Below, in pieces: positions 38,036 through 50,959 of a stretch of DNA of 64,000 nucleotides. Positions within the stretch are counted from its first letter, which is position 1. Each line of letters starts with the position of its first letter. The notes below the pieces were generated by a model, which was not told the origin of the DNA, searched no databases, and saw only the letters and a list, made by a program, of their open reading frames with translations. The position numbers were made by a program, and so were the translations under genes. The stretch comes from Pipra filicauda (taxonomy: Eukaryota > Chordata > Aves > Passeriformes > Pipridae), in the NCBI RefSeq assembly GCF_003945595.2, contig NW_024104317.1, positions 62,001 to 126,000 on the forward strand, in the 5' to 3' direction.

Positions 38036-41000
38036 CTACACACAGGGACATCCTTTATGTACTGCAAGAAAAGGATCTAAGTGACCATTTATAGTGGAAC
38101 CAGCAGTGAGGACTTGAAAATAGAAGCAAAACACCCTGAATTTAATAACATAAAACAAACCATGAGCAGAGAGCACTATGATTCAGAAGAGGGAGGTTGG
38201 TACTGGTACCAGCACTAGTATTTCTGGTAATTGGAAAGACATAAAGGCTCATTTCAGGGGCACTGCTATTACTTGTGTTATGGGTAACAGGAATTAATAC
38301 CAGGCTCAGTGGGCAGATCAGATGGACTACCTTACTCATGTATTTAAAAGAAAAAAATCATCACATTTGGTCTAGTCTAAAGATCAAAAGAAAGAGTAGT
38401 ATAGAATGACCCAAAGTTACATTCCTGATTGATATTCCGGGTTTTTATTGTAGATGATAATAAGTTTGGTGAGTTTGCCAAGATGTCATCTTTGTCATAT
38501 TCCTTTTTGCTGTTCTTTCCTTATATTTTCCCTGAGAACACAAGAATCAGATTTATGAAAAATGTATGCTGTTGTCAAGTACATACAAGAAATTTCTGTG
38601 AAGTGTTAACTAAGAAGGACTTATCTGCCAAAAATTAAGTATATATTTGTTTTTAAGTACTTTTTATTTTCATTCTACTGTGGGAATCATCAAAATATGA
38701 TAATATATTGTTTAAATTCCAAACTTCAAATATAATAAACTAACCTAAGACAGGACTAATGCTGGGAACTCAGTAATTCTTCTTAAACCCATTGCATTTC
38801 AGGCACCTCTCAAGCTCCCAAATGCATTTCAGACTCTAGAGATGTCTCACAAAAAAACAACCAACCAAAACCAAAAAACAGACTTTTCATTTCTTTTCAA
38901 ATATCAATCAGAGTACATTACTTACTTCATTTAATAGCCTTTTCCAAACAGACAGGAGCTGCACATTATGAAAACTTGAAATGCTATATTAGCAGCTAAC
39001 AGTGTCAATCTATAAAAAAATGGACATTATAAAACTTCTCCAGTAGAGATTCATTGATCATATTTGATTCTATCAAGTAACCCCCAATATATATAGTTTC
39101 CATAATAAGTTCTTTAAAAAAAATCAATAGAAGAACATGGATGATACCTCTAGTATTTATGCAACAAACCAAAAACAGGAGAGAATCCCTTGCTCTGACA
39201 AGTGCATTGTGTTACAGCCTCATCCTGCAAATGTGCGAAACCCAAAGTCAGTAATTGCGAAACTAATTTTATCAATATTAGTAGAACTAAATCTACTTTT
39301 TAATATTAACTGCTTAGCAAGATTGACTTGATACATGAAATATAACAGAAAGGAGAGGATAAAAGTCACCACGGAACAAAAAATGTTAATCAATTTAGTT
39401 GCATCTTTCTCAGGATTTTTGCTGTTTCTGGCTCCAGTCTGTGTGTCCTCTGTGAAAGACAACTGAGTGTTTAAAATGAAAAGCAGTGGAAAAGAGTAAG
39501 ACTTCAAAGACCACAGCATCGAGATTTCTACAACTTTCCAGGCATCAAGTATTAAATGGATATTTAACTATTTAGCAATAAAAAGGCAGCAGAAGATGGC
39601 AGATGATATAGGGCAGGCAGACACCAGAACTTTCTGGAATAGCAGAACACAGTAAGGCTTCTTAAATGGTGCTACATGGAGGCAGCTGAACACTCCTGCA
39701 CTCCATGGTATGGACGGACCCAGCTCTGAAGTGCAACCCAGAAAATCCCTGCAAGTCCCTGTAAGCACTGATGTGTTTTGCCTGCAAGTGTCCTAGGAAC
39801 ACCTTAAAACTTGTCTCTTCACTCTGGGCAGGTCAGTGCTTTGACTTAGGATCCACAGACTAGAGAATACACTATGGGACCAATCCAATATGCAAATCTC
39901 ACTAAACACAGCAGCAGCTAAAAGTTCCCTCAAAAACTTGAACAACAAGGCTCACTGTCACTCTTAGTCCCTTAAGACTACAGATCAGCAGCCACTGTGT
40001 TTATGCAGGATCTGGAGGATAGCAACATTGCCTTCTGCACCAAAGTGATGCCTACTGAGGCACCCTAGCCAACAGGATTGTTTAGAATTAAGTGATTATC
40101 CACCTACACATGTCTAACTATTCTTATGTGCTTTTATGGAGAGCACAGGGGCAGGGACACCAGTCTCCAGGCCATTTAATGCTGTGCTGCTCCCTGAGCA
40201 TCCGGTCCACTGAGCAGCCACACTCACTTCTCTCTGTCTGCAGGGTCCCTCTTTCCTCCAAAACCAGGATGTAGCCATCCCATGACAAAAGCCTGAATCC
40301 CACACCCCACATGAGTCAGATCCCAGCCCGGGTGTGCACTTATGTCCGGGCAGCTCAGGTAAGTGTCTTACAGTCATACTGTGTCTTGGCAATGGCAAGG
40401 ACTGCCCTTCCTCAGGGACTGTGGGTGGGTACAGACCCTAAGAGTTAGGAGGTTTTAGCTCCTGTGATGAGTAGGGTTGTCTATGACACAAGGCAAAATT
40501 AATTCAATTCCCACAGCTGCTAAATGACAAAGACTTAAGAGATACCATTCCTTCACTTTGAAGGATAGCAGGGTACAGAAAAGGAGGAGAAGAGGGGAGC
40601 CTCATCCTAAAGAAAGAATGGCTACTTGGACTCTCCTCTCTGCTGTATTTTTTCTTTTCTAAAGAGAAACCACATGGTCCCAAAAGCCACAGAGAAAAAG
40701 GGAAGCAACAAGGGAGCAGAAGGTTGTTCTTCTGTATGCTCTAGTTTCCTTGTGACTAACAGCAATTTGTTATGTTGCAGGAAAACTGGGCATCTAGCTG
40801 GAGCCCTCCTGCAAAAATCAGGACCAGAAGTGTGTAGGTCTTTGACCTTACCTGATTTTCAAGGGCATTTTTCTTAGCTCTTTTGCAAACTGTGTTATCT
40901 CAATTTCCGTTGCAGTATCAGGCTAAAAACCCAAGCACCAAATTTAGATATCTCATAGACTGTTTCTTTTTTTCTCTTTTACTATCAATACTATAATACA

Positions 41001-44000
41001 ATATATTCAGAGTCTAACTTTGAGAGGGTTTGGAATTAACCTGTTCAAATTGTTATTGTTTGAAGAGCATGCATTTTTCTAGGAATCCCCTACCTCTTAT
41101 ACCCATAAACTATGCACAGTATGGTGAGCATCAAAGGAAGCAGATCTTTTTCAGTAATACATCGTATTCCATAAATCAGCTTGAAAGGTATTTTCCAGCT
41201 CATTTTGATTTTTATGCTTTCTTTTTTCTGCTGCTTGATGTAAAACTGACAAAGTAAAACTGACAATAAGGTGCAGAAAGATACAAGCTTTCTGGTACAG
41301 AGGAGTAAATATTTCTCCCAATGTAGTAATTTTCACTTTTATTATCATTAACAAACTACAAAACTATGCAAGTGGAGGAGCCAACATGCTAGTAGTGTAC
41401 TTCTGGATGTTCCTTTACTGCTATATTTTTACAAGTACTTCTATATTATCTTTAGAAGATCATGTAAGTTAAGACAGTATCCACTACACATATTGGGCAT
41501 CCTCTAGGCCTGCAGTCCAATACTTTGAGCAGGACATCAACAATTGGACTGTGAAGGATAAGACAGACTACTCTCTTTGAGTCACTAAACTCTTATCACT
41601 CAGAAGCCAGTATTTTCTACCCCATAGCAACACTGGACTGCAGTTATTGCCTGCTCTCTAGCACAAAACAGCTGCATTTGCCGTGTCGAACACAGATGAC
41701 GAAAGAATGCAAATGTCTAGCTGGGGGCAGCAATGTAAATAAGGCCACTGCTTGAGTGGAGTGAGGAAACGCTTGGGGGAGCAAATCCCTAGGGGAGACT
41801 TGATGCCTGAGCCGGCAAAGCTGTGCAACTAAACTGTATTTGTCCCAAAATGTCCACAAGATCAATTTTTCTTTGACCCACTCTTTATGAATCCTCGCCA
41901 TGTAAACCTCCCCAGTCTTTTTCACAGCACAATTAAAGAGAAGGTTGTCATTATTCTCACTTCAAAGTGTATTGCTAGTAATATGTTTGTTACTGAAAGC
42001 AGCATCATAAAGTGATGAAAAAATTATTTTAATTAGAAAATTACTGTGGGTTTGGTTTTTTTTTTGCTATTCAGCCTTTATCTGTCTACAGTATGCTTTT
42101 TTTTCCTACTGTATAAAGACATCTAGCATTTGGAGTTGTTTTACATAAATTATTTTTGAAAGGAATACACATTATGAATCACAAGGGTTTAAAACTATAA
42201 CTGCATTTCCAGACTCATTGAAACTGCCCCAAATTTAGATATAAAAGCTCCCTGGGTAAAACCTGTCAAGATCCTTTTATAAAGAATTTAAAAAGCCATT
42301 AAGATTTAAGACATTTAAGACATTATTAATTTATTTCAGCATTTGTGAGATGTAGCAAAACTGTAGCTATAGCATTTTGTTTTCATGTGTAGCTTGTAGA
42401 ATTTATTCATCATAAGAAGGCTCTTTTTTTATTGTTTTCACAAAAAATTTTTTCTCCACATTCTTTTAGATACAGACTAATTTGTAAGAGCATTTTGTTT
42501 GACTGAAATGGGCAGCAATTTAATTTTCTTTTTGCTTCTTTAATGTATCAGCAGAATCAGTTAGATGCTGCAAATTACTAAGGAATAATAATATCCAGAG
42601 AAAATTACCGAAATAAAGAGTAAATAACTCAGTGTTAAAGAAGAATTAATATAATGGGATCACTCAGAAACTATCAGGATCATTAATGAAATTAACGTAT
42701 AACCCATACTAATTTAAAAATTCAGTTAAAGGCTACATTTAAAATTACTAAATGTCAGGGGAAAATATTTAAATTATGAAAATTATTATAAAGCTCTGAC
42801 TGGAAAGTACCCATTTACACAAGCCTTAAGTCATCCATTGAGTCTACATGCATTGATACTCACACTATATTATTGAGCAGGAAATTAAGGGAAATGGGTT
42901 AGTTCCATTTACTTTTAAATATAGTTACAATACAAATAAAGATACAAATACACTTTTACTTTATTTCTTGTATTAGCTCCATCTTACTTTTATGATAAAT
43001 ACTTTTAAATTAATATGATTTTCTGAAATATATACACTTGTATATGTACTTAAGGGATAGATTTACTAACAACATGTTTAATGAGTGGGTGATAGCAGCA
43101 TTTCAGGGATGAGGCTGAATTGCTGCTGGGTTCTTTGAATTCTTCTCCTTCATCCACCATACACTTACATCCACTCCCTTTCCACCCCTTCAAAGCACAT
43201 GCAAACACAACTATTTGTGATTCACTGACCAAGTTTTCTGTGCAAATACCAGCAAAATTTTTGAATATGATGTTTAAAAACTAACAAAGTTTTTTTTGAC
43301 TGTACTCTACAAGGATGTTGGCAAACAGTTAAACACTGAGAAGGGGGCCTAGAACACCTGCTACTGGGGAGAGACTAAAGCAACTGAGGAGATGATTAAT
43401 ATCTGTCAGGATCACAAGATGACATCGCAAGCTCATGGATGTATTGACTGATGTTCAGTGGAGAAAAGACAGGATTTTACCCACAGTTTATGGGAGTTTA
43501 GGAAGAAAAGTTTATAGATAGAAGTAGCACCAGTTATTTGAGTCATTAAATAGCTGAAGCTACAAAAGCTTTCTTTCCTTTACACAATTAACTGGAGGAT
43601 TTCCAGCCACTTGAAGTCTGTCAATCAAGTTCGTGTGTCTTCACTAAGCTCATACAGCTCAGCCAAAACCAACAATGGAGCAAGCAGGCCAAATTGTAGG
43701 GTATGATTATGACAAAAGTCTAAGCAATTCTTTTTTCAATCCTTTCTTTTAGATATAGAGTCTAATTCTGATAATTAATTCATATTGTGCTTCACTGACA
43801 TAGAACTGCCAAATTTAAAATCCTGGAAATGCTACTGGTAGATCTACTTTCTCCCATAATGGTCCCTGTGTCTTCCCTAGTTAAGTTTATGTTACTGTCC
43901 AATGTATTTCCTATTTGTCCCAAGCACAAGAGAGAACTGAAGGTGGCAGAAAAGGAGTTGAAAACATAATACCTTTCAGAGTTCTTTATAAAATCAGTCC

Positions 44001-45880
44001 AATGGGGACAATAACGTAAATAAGGCCTCTGTATACTGTACACCAATTACAAACAGTATTTGCTGTCAATGACAACCTTATGGACATCTCCAAAGTCCTT
44101 TCACAGTTACAACAAATTGCTAAGACACCAAAAAACAGATGAAAAAGTCAATAAACGTGAAATTTAAAGTAGCTTGTTGACCTCAATGGATTTATTCCAA
44201 AGTTAGAACAGCAAAACTACAGCCAGACTCCAGATACACACGACAAATTACTGGAAATAATATCTTTCAGATGTCTGGATGGAATCTCTAAAGCCTCTTC
44301 AAATATAATCAAATGAACACTCCTGGTCAATCATAGCACTATTAAAACATACAATTGGAATGGTCATGGTCTCTCAAATATAATTGATTTTGTCCAGTTT
44401 GTGAAAAGAAACATTTTGGGAGATAAGTAGAGTTGAAAGGAGTTTTGTATTGGATTTTTCTGTTGTTGTTTCAGGTGACCTCATGATGTATTTCCAAATC
44501 TGGAACAGTCTGTTCTTTTCTTTTAAAAACAAACTGAAAAAAAATGTAGCTTTAAAAACAAAAACAAATCTACAGGAAGACTTTACTGAGTGTATTTCTC
44601 CTTCATTCCTTGTGAGATGATCAAACAGTAGGTTTTCTTTTAAAGAATTCATTGGCTTTCTTATAGCAACTATATTTGATTATCTTTAATGTACTTTAAA
44701 GATATATTAAAAATGTGGAACTGAGGAAAGAAAGGAAGAGAAAGGTTATTACCACAATATAGGTCATCTTCTGGTCACAAATTATTTTGCTGTCCAGGGA
44801 AGTTTACAACTTCAATTCTTTGATGGTGCATTAAGGAAAATAAAAGTAGTTATTAACACAAACACACACATGTATATATGAGATGAATCGTGTACAGATA
44901 TCATATATATGTATGAGATGAATCATTAATTTTCACTAGCAATTTAGTCATATCAATTACTGAATTAATAACTATCTGTCTTGCTGTCAGGATGGGACTC
45001 TACTCCAGTTCAGATAAAGCTTTACAGATGCAACTTCCATAAAAAGCAGGGGAAGAGAGAGAAGATGAAACAATAACATATTTTCTCTGCAATATGCAAA
45101 CTTAGCTAGAGAAGAACCCAACAGAACAGGGTTGAAGCCAGGTTTTTTAAATGTAACTGTGCAAAATACCAAATGCAAAGTCCAGACTGTGAGGTAAATC
45201 ACCGCCCGTCCCTGACAATCAGAGAGCAAGCAGAGCAGGAAGCAAACAGCAAGAGGTTTCTTTGTTCACAGATCCAAGGGCTTCCTTGCCAGTTCTCATT
45301 GCACATCACTCTGCTTTCTCCTTCACTCTCTTTGCTCTGTCCCAGAGCAAGACAAGCAGTTATTCTGCAGGTAACACTGTTTTTCCATCCTTGTCTCTGC
45401 AAAATCCTTCCATACATATAAGTAAGCTTCTCACTGACCTGCCATATGGTTTTTCTTTTGCATTCCCAATCAATTCAGTTTTTTACTCTAAATATGAATT
45501 TTCCTATAGCTTCTATTCACTCTTCATTATCAGGTGGTTGTCAGAGGTTGCTTTCTTTGAAATCCCCGTCCTAACAATGACATATGAGAAGAATACAACT
45601 CTTGGCAGGCATGTTTAGTAACAGACTGAAAGCAGACCTTAGAACAGAAAAAGATATAAAGGGACAGAGTTTGTAAAACCCAATAACAAAACAAATACTA
45701 CATCTAAAAATATTTCAAGTAATGTGGGCCTCAGAAGGAATCAAGAGCTATCATTTTTAAAAGCTCCAGGTTAATTTTTAAAATACTATTAGAAGCATGT
45801 ATGATTTTTGACCTTCTAACTGGAAAGGTATGAAATATGGTTAAATTTGTTTAAAAGGCAGTTTAAACTTGTTAAAAGGC
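38036..45880. other. Long unique AT-rich non-coding stretch
   Basis: No gene is supported in almost 8 kb. Overlapping opposite-strand frames at 40,092-40,398 fall in a GC-richer patch and have no recognisable motif. An A/C-rich tract (AAACAACCAACC-type) lies at 38,850-38,880. The region 42,000-43,050 is especially AT-rich and shows no repeat I can name. Confidence 0.5.
44870..44925. repeat. 35-bp-period duplication with AT microsatellite
   Basis: The word TATGAGATGAATC occurs at 44,877-44,889 and again at 44,912-44,924, each preceded by an AT-rich TATA/ATGT stretch. This is an imperfect two-copy local duplication of about 35 bases. Confidence 0.65.
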
Positions 45881-45889
45881 ACTAGTGGC

Positions 45890-46020
45890 ACCATTGCACT
45901 GAACTGGTCTGCAGTCAAGTCCCAGGAAGGACTGTGCCTTAATTCCTGAATTTCCCCTGAGCTCTCTGGTTACTTCACTAATTCCTGCTTGAGTTTACTA
46001 TTGGAAAAAATGGGGGAAAC
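45890..46020 (+). mobile_element. MIR-type SINE fragment
   Basis: In sense orientation the order is CACTGAACTGGTCTGCAGTC, AAGTCCCAGGAAGGACTGTG, GGTTACTTCACTAATTCCTG, CTTGAGTTTACTATTGGAAA and AAATGGGGGAAA. It corresponds to MIR blocks 'GACTGGAGTCAG', 'CTGGGTTC', 'AGTCACTTAACCTCTCTG', 'CCTCAGTTTCCTCATCTGTA' and 'AAATGGGGATA'. The terminal AAATGGGG block is the most convincing. The sequence that follows (46,020-46,130) may be a second old repeat, but I could not place it. Confidence 0.5.
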
Positions 46021-46130
46021 CATGTGGATTTGTGCTGGACCTCACATAATTCCTTGACTTCACAAAGCTTCCACTGGATTTGAGTTCAGGGGTTTGCAAT
46101 TGTCAAGGCAGAATTTTATCCAAAAGTGTT

Positions 46131-47584
46131 GGCCCATAAGTAGTTGATAAACATAAATACCTGATGGGAAGTTCTATGACTTCAGAATGGGTAAGGGATA
46201 AAATAAGTCAGAATAACAGGGCTAAATGAAGAGAAACAAAATTCAGACAAAAGACCACAGGTGAACAAGTGTGACCATTTAGTGTGCCTTCACTTCAAAC
46301 CAGAACCAAATAAACCAGCACTCATCTCAAGCAAAAAGTACCTGAAAAAAATATGTAAAGAAGCAAAGTATAAAAAAGTAGCTGCAAAAATCACTAAAAT
46401 ATGGGGTCTTTCATGAAAATTAACACCACGTTAATGCTAATAGGTATATAACACTGGAACGATTTATACATTTGCAGTAGAGCAACACAGATGAGAACTC
46501 TCTTTTCTCTGCTTTAGCAACATTAAAATAATTACTTATAATAATACTGTTTACCAACCTTAATGCATGTACAGTATATCAAATATTGCTCTGCCTCACT
46601 GTGAGACTGTCTATCCTTCCTCCTTGCCTGCATCTCATCCAGCCCAGACTTTCCTCTCTGCCCCAGCCCACAACTACTGCTGCTTTACTACCAGCAAGAC
46701 TCCAGCACATCCTGACCCCAGGATTTTACTATGGAAATTTTTATCATTCCTATATGTCTGGTCTTTTCTTGTCTCTTTGAGCTCATCTTTATCATAGTCC
46801 CACCGTGACAGTCCCCTATCTACAGGAAGTCCGATTTCTACAACTACACCAACTTGTTAGTGATTACTGCCCTGAACCCAGACTAGATCTGCCATTTGCG
46901 AAGTTTCCCTCAATGTTTTGTTCTGTCAGCAGCCGTTTCCTCCACTGATTTCACTGTTCATTTGGTTTTCTGTGCCACTGCCCTCGTGTGCAGAACTCCC
47001 TGACAGCTTACAAAAAGAGGCCTTTTTTCCACACCACCATAACTTGCAGACTCTCCTACTGCCTCATTCCTCTAGGGACTTCCAAACCTAGCAGGCATCT
47101 GACTCCCCTAATTGCCCTGTCATAGAAAAAGCCAAAGTAAACGCCTTTCAAGCAGCTCGTAACATTACCATCCAAGGGAAGTAGTCAAGTTCCTATTGTC
47201 TGAATTGTTTAAACCAGACAGTACAAAGCATCACACAGTACACATGGGGAAAACCCAATATTCACGAGGGATTAAACTTGGCAACCTAAAAGGTGTTTTC
47301 TGTCTCCACTTTTTGTGATATCCTGAAGTGCTTTCCTGCTTTAAGGTAGAAAATGGCACTTGGAGGTGAATCTTTCTTCCAATGTAAATAATGGCTCTAG
47401 GTTACATCATGCAGCTTTACTTCCTTGCCCTAGGTATGGATCTGCAAGTGTCAGTTCAATTATCCTTAGTAGTTTTATTAGTTATTCTTCTAGTACCTCT
47501 GAAGGAACTACTTTTATTTCCTGCTTAATGTACTGGAGTGATTTAACAGAGCAAAATCATGTCTCTGAAGCCACCTTTAAGAAA
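46131..47584. other. Unique non-coding DNA
   Basis: No gene is supported. Two overlapping plus-strand frames at 46,567-46,797 are proline/serine-rich because of a pyrimidine-rich patch. Confidence 0.5.
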
Positions 47585-47730
47585 CTGGTCTCTCCAAACC
47601 GTATGCTGAATGTCACAGTTCTGGTCACCCCTCAAATTCTGTTCTGCCTTCTTTGCCAAATGCTGATGAATTGGCACGCTTCCATGAGCAGAGAGACAGG
47701 ACAGCACTGCTGGGGAAGGCATGGGGAGCA
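47585..47730 (+). mobile_element. Old CR1/L3-like LINE fragment
   Basis: ACTGGTCTCTCCAAACC followed by CACAGTTCTGGTCACCCCTC matches the widely conserved CR1/L3 segment that encodes 'LVRPHLEYCVQFWSP', with one extra base breaking the frame. About 60 bases on, GATGAATTGGCACGCTTCCA and GAGCAGAGAGACAGG recall the 'ELERVQRRATK' segment. This lies within the 209-codon frame at 47,360-47,989, the longest in the window, but in a mutated phase, so that frame is not a gene on this evidence. The copy is very diverged and much older than the CR1 at 61.3 kb. Confidence 0.45.
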
Positions 47731-49973
47731 TACACATTTGTGTACCACATGGAAATGTAGATGCCTAAGGAAGCACAGAGTAGGAGCATGTCAGATCCAT
47801 AACCAAGCAGTACCTTTTTCCCCACAGACACGGAGTGCAGGAGGAATGACTCCAGGGTCTCTTGGCTCCACAGTCCCTCTCCGACCAGATGGGTGTTTTC
47901 TTCACACATGCAAACCTTCAGGATTTAGCCAAAGTATTCACCCTATGACCAGAAACAGGTTAGATCTAAACTGTAACTCCTATGATTAGCCTTCACAGCC
48001 TTCATTTTATCATTTTAAACCCTAATATTTACATTTACATCTAACTCAACCACTTTCCAGGCTCTTAGGTTCATTTGTGCACTGGTTTTAATTTTTTCTC
48101 TCAGGTGGTTAAGCAGTTTCAGCTGCTGATAGAAGCAAACAAGCCAAAAAGCCAGTGAACATGCCAAAGGGAGCACAGAGCTAATATCCTGTAGCCTTTA
48201 CACATCTACTGAGGCTTTGTGTAAATTGTAAGGCCTCTTGTTTTACTGCACACTGTTGGCATAGTTAGAGCAGGAGTCCTGTAATGTCAGCCAAGAGGAC
48301 CCACACACAGTCACTGAAGCCCCAGGAAGAAAAGAATTAACAGCCTTCAAAAGTGGAAAAGTTTTAAAAAGAGATATTTAAAAGGTTTGACTTGCAGCCA
48401 AGTGTTAAACAGTAAATATAAGTTTTAAGTGTCTTAACGATTGAGATGAAGTATCATAATTCAGCAGCATGGAACGGGACCTCTTACTGGGAGAAGCTAA
48501 AGAAGAAAAATGAACCAACACAAAAGGAACCCCCTCTAGGGAAGATCTCACACATTTGGGTCTGGAGTCTAGTTAGAGTAGGCCAAAACCTGATACTTTT
48601 ATCTCCAACCTTTGACCCTGACATCTGGAAACTTAGTTTGAGTCAAACAGAAGGAAGTTTTCTTTTCTATTTCAAATACTTTATAGAAGAAAAACTTCAA
48701 GTATCTACAGTCAAGTCTGTTAGTACAAACCACTTCTATTTGTGCACTTGTAGTGAACTCTAAAATATGGAACATTTGTGCAGGAAATGCATGCGTCAGA
48801 ACTTTTGGGAAAAGAGAGTAACTTGGTGAGACTGGCACATTGTTCGATGCTTGTATGGGATCCAGATAACAGCCCAGATAAACATCTCCAAGGGGGTGCT
48901 GAAGAGTATAAAAGGTCCAGTTCCTTTGATGTTCTTAGATGTTCTCATTTAATAGCTATCAGCCCTGGTGCCAGAAATAACAACATGTTTAAACATTCTG
49001 TATCAAAACACAAATTAAATTCATTTAGCGTAACCTGTTTCCAAAGTTAATTTTCATCTTTAGCTGGAACACTAAGTGTGATGTAACTCATGTTCTTCCT
49101 GGCAGTTATTTTCATTATTATGTTTATTACTCATTTAAGAGATTTTTTTTTTTGAACAGAGGGATTAATGAATTTAGACTGCACATTATAACATCAAAAG
49201 CTTTGGTTTCAAATAAGCCCATCTGAGCTACAGGAGATTTTCTCCCCTTATATGAAGCTAAACAGCAACTTCAAAAACATATCTCAGTTATAGTATTATT
49301 TTCTAGTTGACTGAAGTCATGGGTTTTATGTCAACCTGTTACATTTGCATATAATAAATGACTACTTATTTGTATTGTCCAAGTGACTGCTTTAACCCAC
49401 AATCTGTTTAGAAGTCAGATGCTTTCTGCAGATACTTGTTCTCTTCTCAGGAGGATTTATGATCATGTGAAAGAACAAGAATAATAACAAAGGGACCTCT
49501 TTTTCAGGATTCAAATGATTGTTTGAGATCAGATCATCAGAAGGGGGGAAGACACATGCAAGAAATTTTACATCATGTTGTTCAGGTCAGTAAGAATAAA
49601 ATGGGAAATAAAGAGCACAACATAACATTTAGCAAAAATATTTCTAACCTGATATGTTCCTTTTGATCACTAAGCCTTCTGCTTATAAGTGAATTTTTTT
49701 TTCATCTACTATTGATTAATGGCAAATTCTCATGGGATGTGCATACAGAGGTCTCAGAAATCAGCCTGACTTTATGAATGAAGGCAGAAATCTGCAGAAT
49801 TTTCTGTTCAGTAGAGCTCTCTAGGATATCTGAAGTCCCTCATCAGTTATTTTAATAGAAATAATAGAATATTGCTTAACATGTTGGCCAAAATACTAAA
49901 TTACTCCATGCAAGATAATTTCCTTTATTTTCACTGAGTCTTGAGAGCTTTGCAGAACTGCTTTTAAAAGTTA
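47731..49973. other. Unique non-coding DNA
   Basis: I see no gene or repeat beyond short T-runs (for example near 49,143). Frames of 79-105 codons at 48,446-49,050 overlap each other and show no motif. Confidence 0.5.
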
Positions 49974-50044
49974 AAGGCCCTGCCTCTGCATTTCCCCATG
50001 TGGACAGAACACCTCTCACATCAGTGGAAGATATAGGCCCCAGC
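49974..50044. mobile_element. Possible short palindromic MITE remnant
   Basis: The segment begins AAAGGCCCTGCCTCTGCATT and ends AAGATATAGGCCCCAG, so its ends are partly inverted repeats of each other (GGCCCTG against AGGCCCC). An internal ACATCAGTGGAAG resembles the 'GACTTCAGTGGAAG' centre of amniote palindromic repeats. This is a weak call. Confidence 0.3.
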
Positions 50045-50736
50045 TAAGGAAATTATTTCAAAAGCTTCACCTTTTATTGTGCAGAGAATTTTACTGTGTT
50101 TGAAGGAATTCAATCACTAGGAAGCAGCAACACACATCTGCAGTCAAAACCCAAGTTCCATCTCTGAGACTGTTCGAAATTCACTCATACATCTTGAAAT
50201 TACTGTGGATAAACACTCCGAAAGACCGGATTTTTTAGAAAAGATCAGGAAATTCCTCTTTGGAAGCAGGTACATGCATAATTGTCTCCGGTCTAGAAAA
50301 CAGGCACCCTTGCAGGAAATGTAAGCAAGCGGAAAATAGCTCTGTCATTTTGAACCACGAAAACAGAGGAGTTCTGCTCCACATTGTTTTACACAAGACT
50401 GAGTAAAACATATTTGCAGTTGCTGAGATTTTCATCCTGCCTCTCAAAATCACCTCCCATACTAGAACAACTAACAGCACTGCACGAAATGCCCCTCCTG
50501 CTTTCCTTCCTGGTCTCAAACCGCCCCTATATGTCTCTTCATGTGGAATTGTCTACTAGCCTCTTACAGCTCTATTTGCCACAAAGGTGGTCTAAAAGAA
50601 AAAAGCACACAACCACTAAAACACGCACTTCAGCAACACAACCAGACCACCCCAGTTAATATTTACCTCACGGTAAAGTAAAAAGGTCTTATCTTTGGGC
50701 ACTTCACCTGAGGTAGCAGACTGCTCTTCCCCTTAC
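50045..50736. other. Non-coding DNA, nothing recognised
   Basis: Opposing frames of 91-94 codons overlap at 50,235-50,659 and share no domain with known proteins. Splice-like sites exist, but none forms a convincing exon. Confidence 0.45.
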
Positions 50737-50959
50737 CTCATCTTCTGGTCCTCACAAAAGGCTGTCCTGTTGAGATTGTCATTCATGAGTGCAGTTGGCT
50801 GCTCTACAACCAGCAAGCCTATTTCCATAGCTCTGGCTGGCATGGCATTAGGCTCATCATTCACAAGTAACTCGGGCTCTAAGAGGAAAGCCATGCTAAA
50901 CAGCTTAAAGATTTTCGTTAATAGAACAGCATTCACATTTTCTCTCTTGAAACCCAGAG
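50737..50959 (-). other. Candidate exon (weak)
   Basis: On the minus strand an open segment of 223 nt is bounded by an acceptable acceptor (TCATCTGCCACAG just upstream) and a near-consensus donor (GATGAG before GTAAGG). The encoded peptide of about 73 residues has a protein-like composition, with a hydrophobic stretch near residues 10-25 (KIFKLFSMAFLLEPELL), followed by an acidic/asparagine-rich part. I do not recognise it. Without splicing the frame ends right after the donor (TAA inside GTAAGG). The plus strand is also open for 99 codons here, which weakens the case. It could be an exon of an unseen gene, a decayed gene remnant or chance. Confidence 0.15.

Noticed and set aside
46020..46130. 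Segment with GGCAGAATTTTATCC end as another palindromic repeat
   Set aside because: Only one end resembles the family and the centre is not palindromic.
47360..47989. 209-codon plus-strand open frame as a protein gene
   Set aside because: No recognisable domain, part of it overlaps an old LINE fragment in a mutated phase, and other frames are open on the opposite strand.
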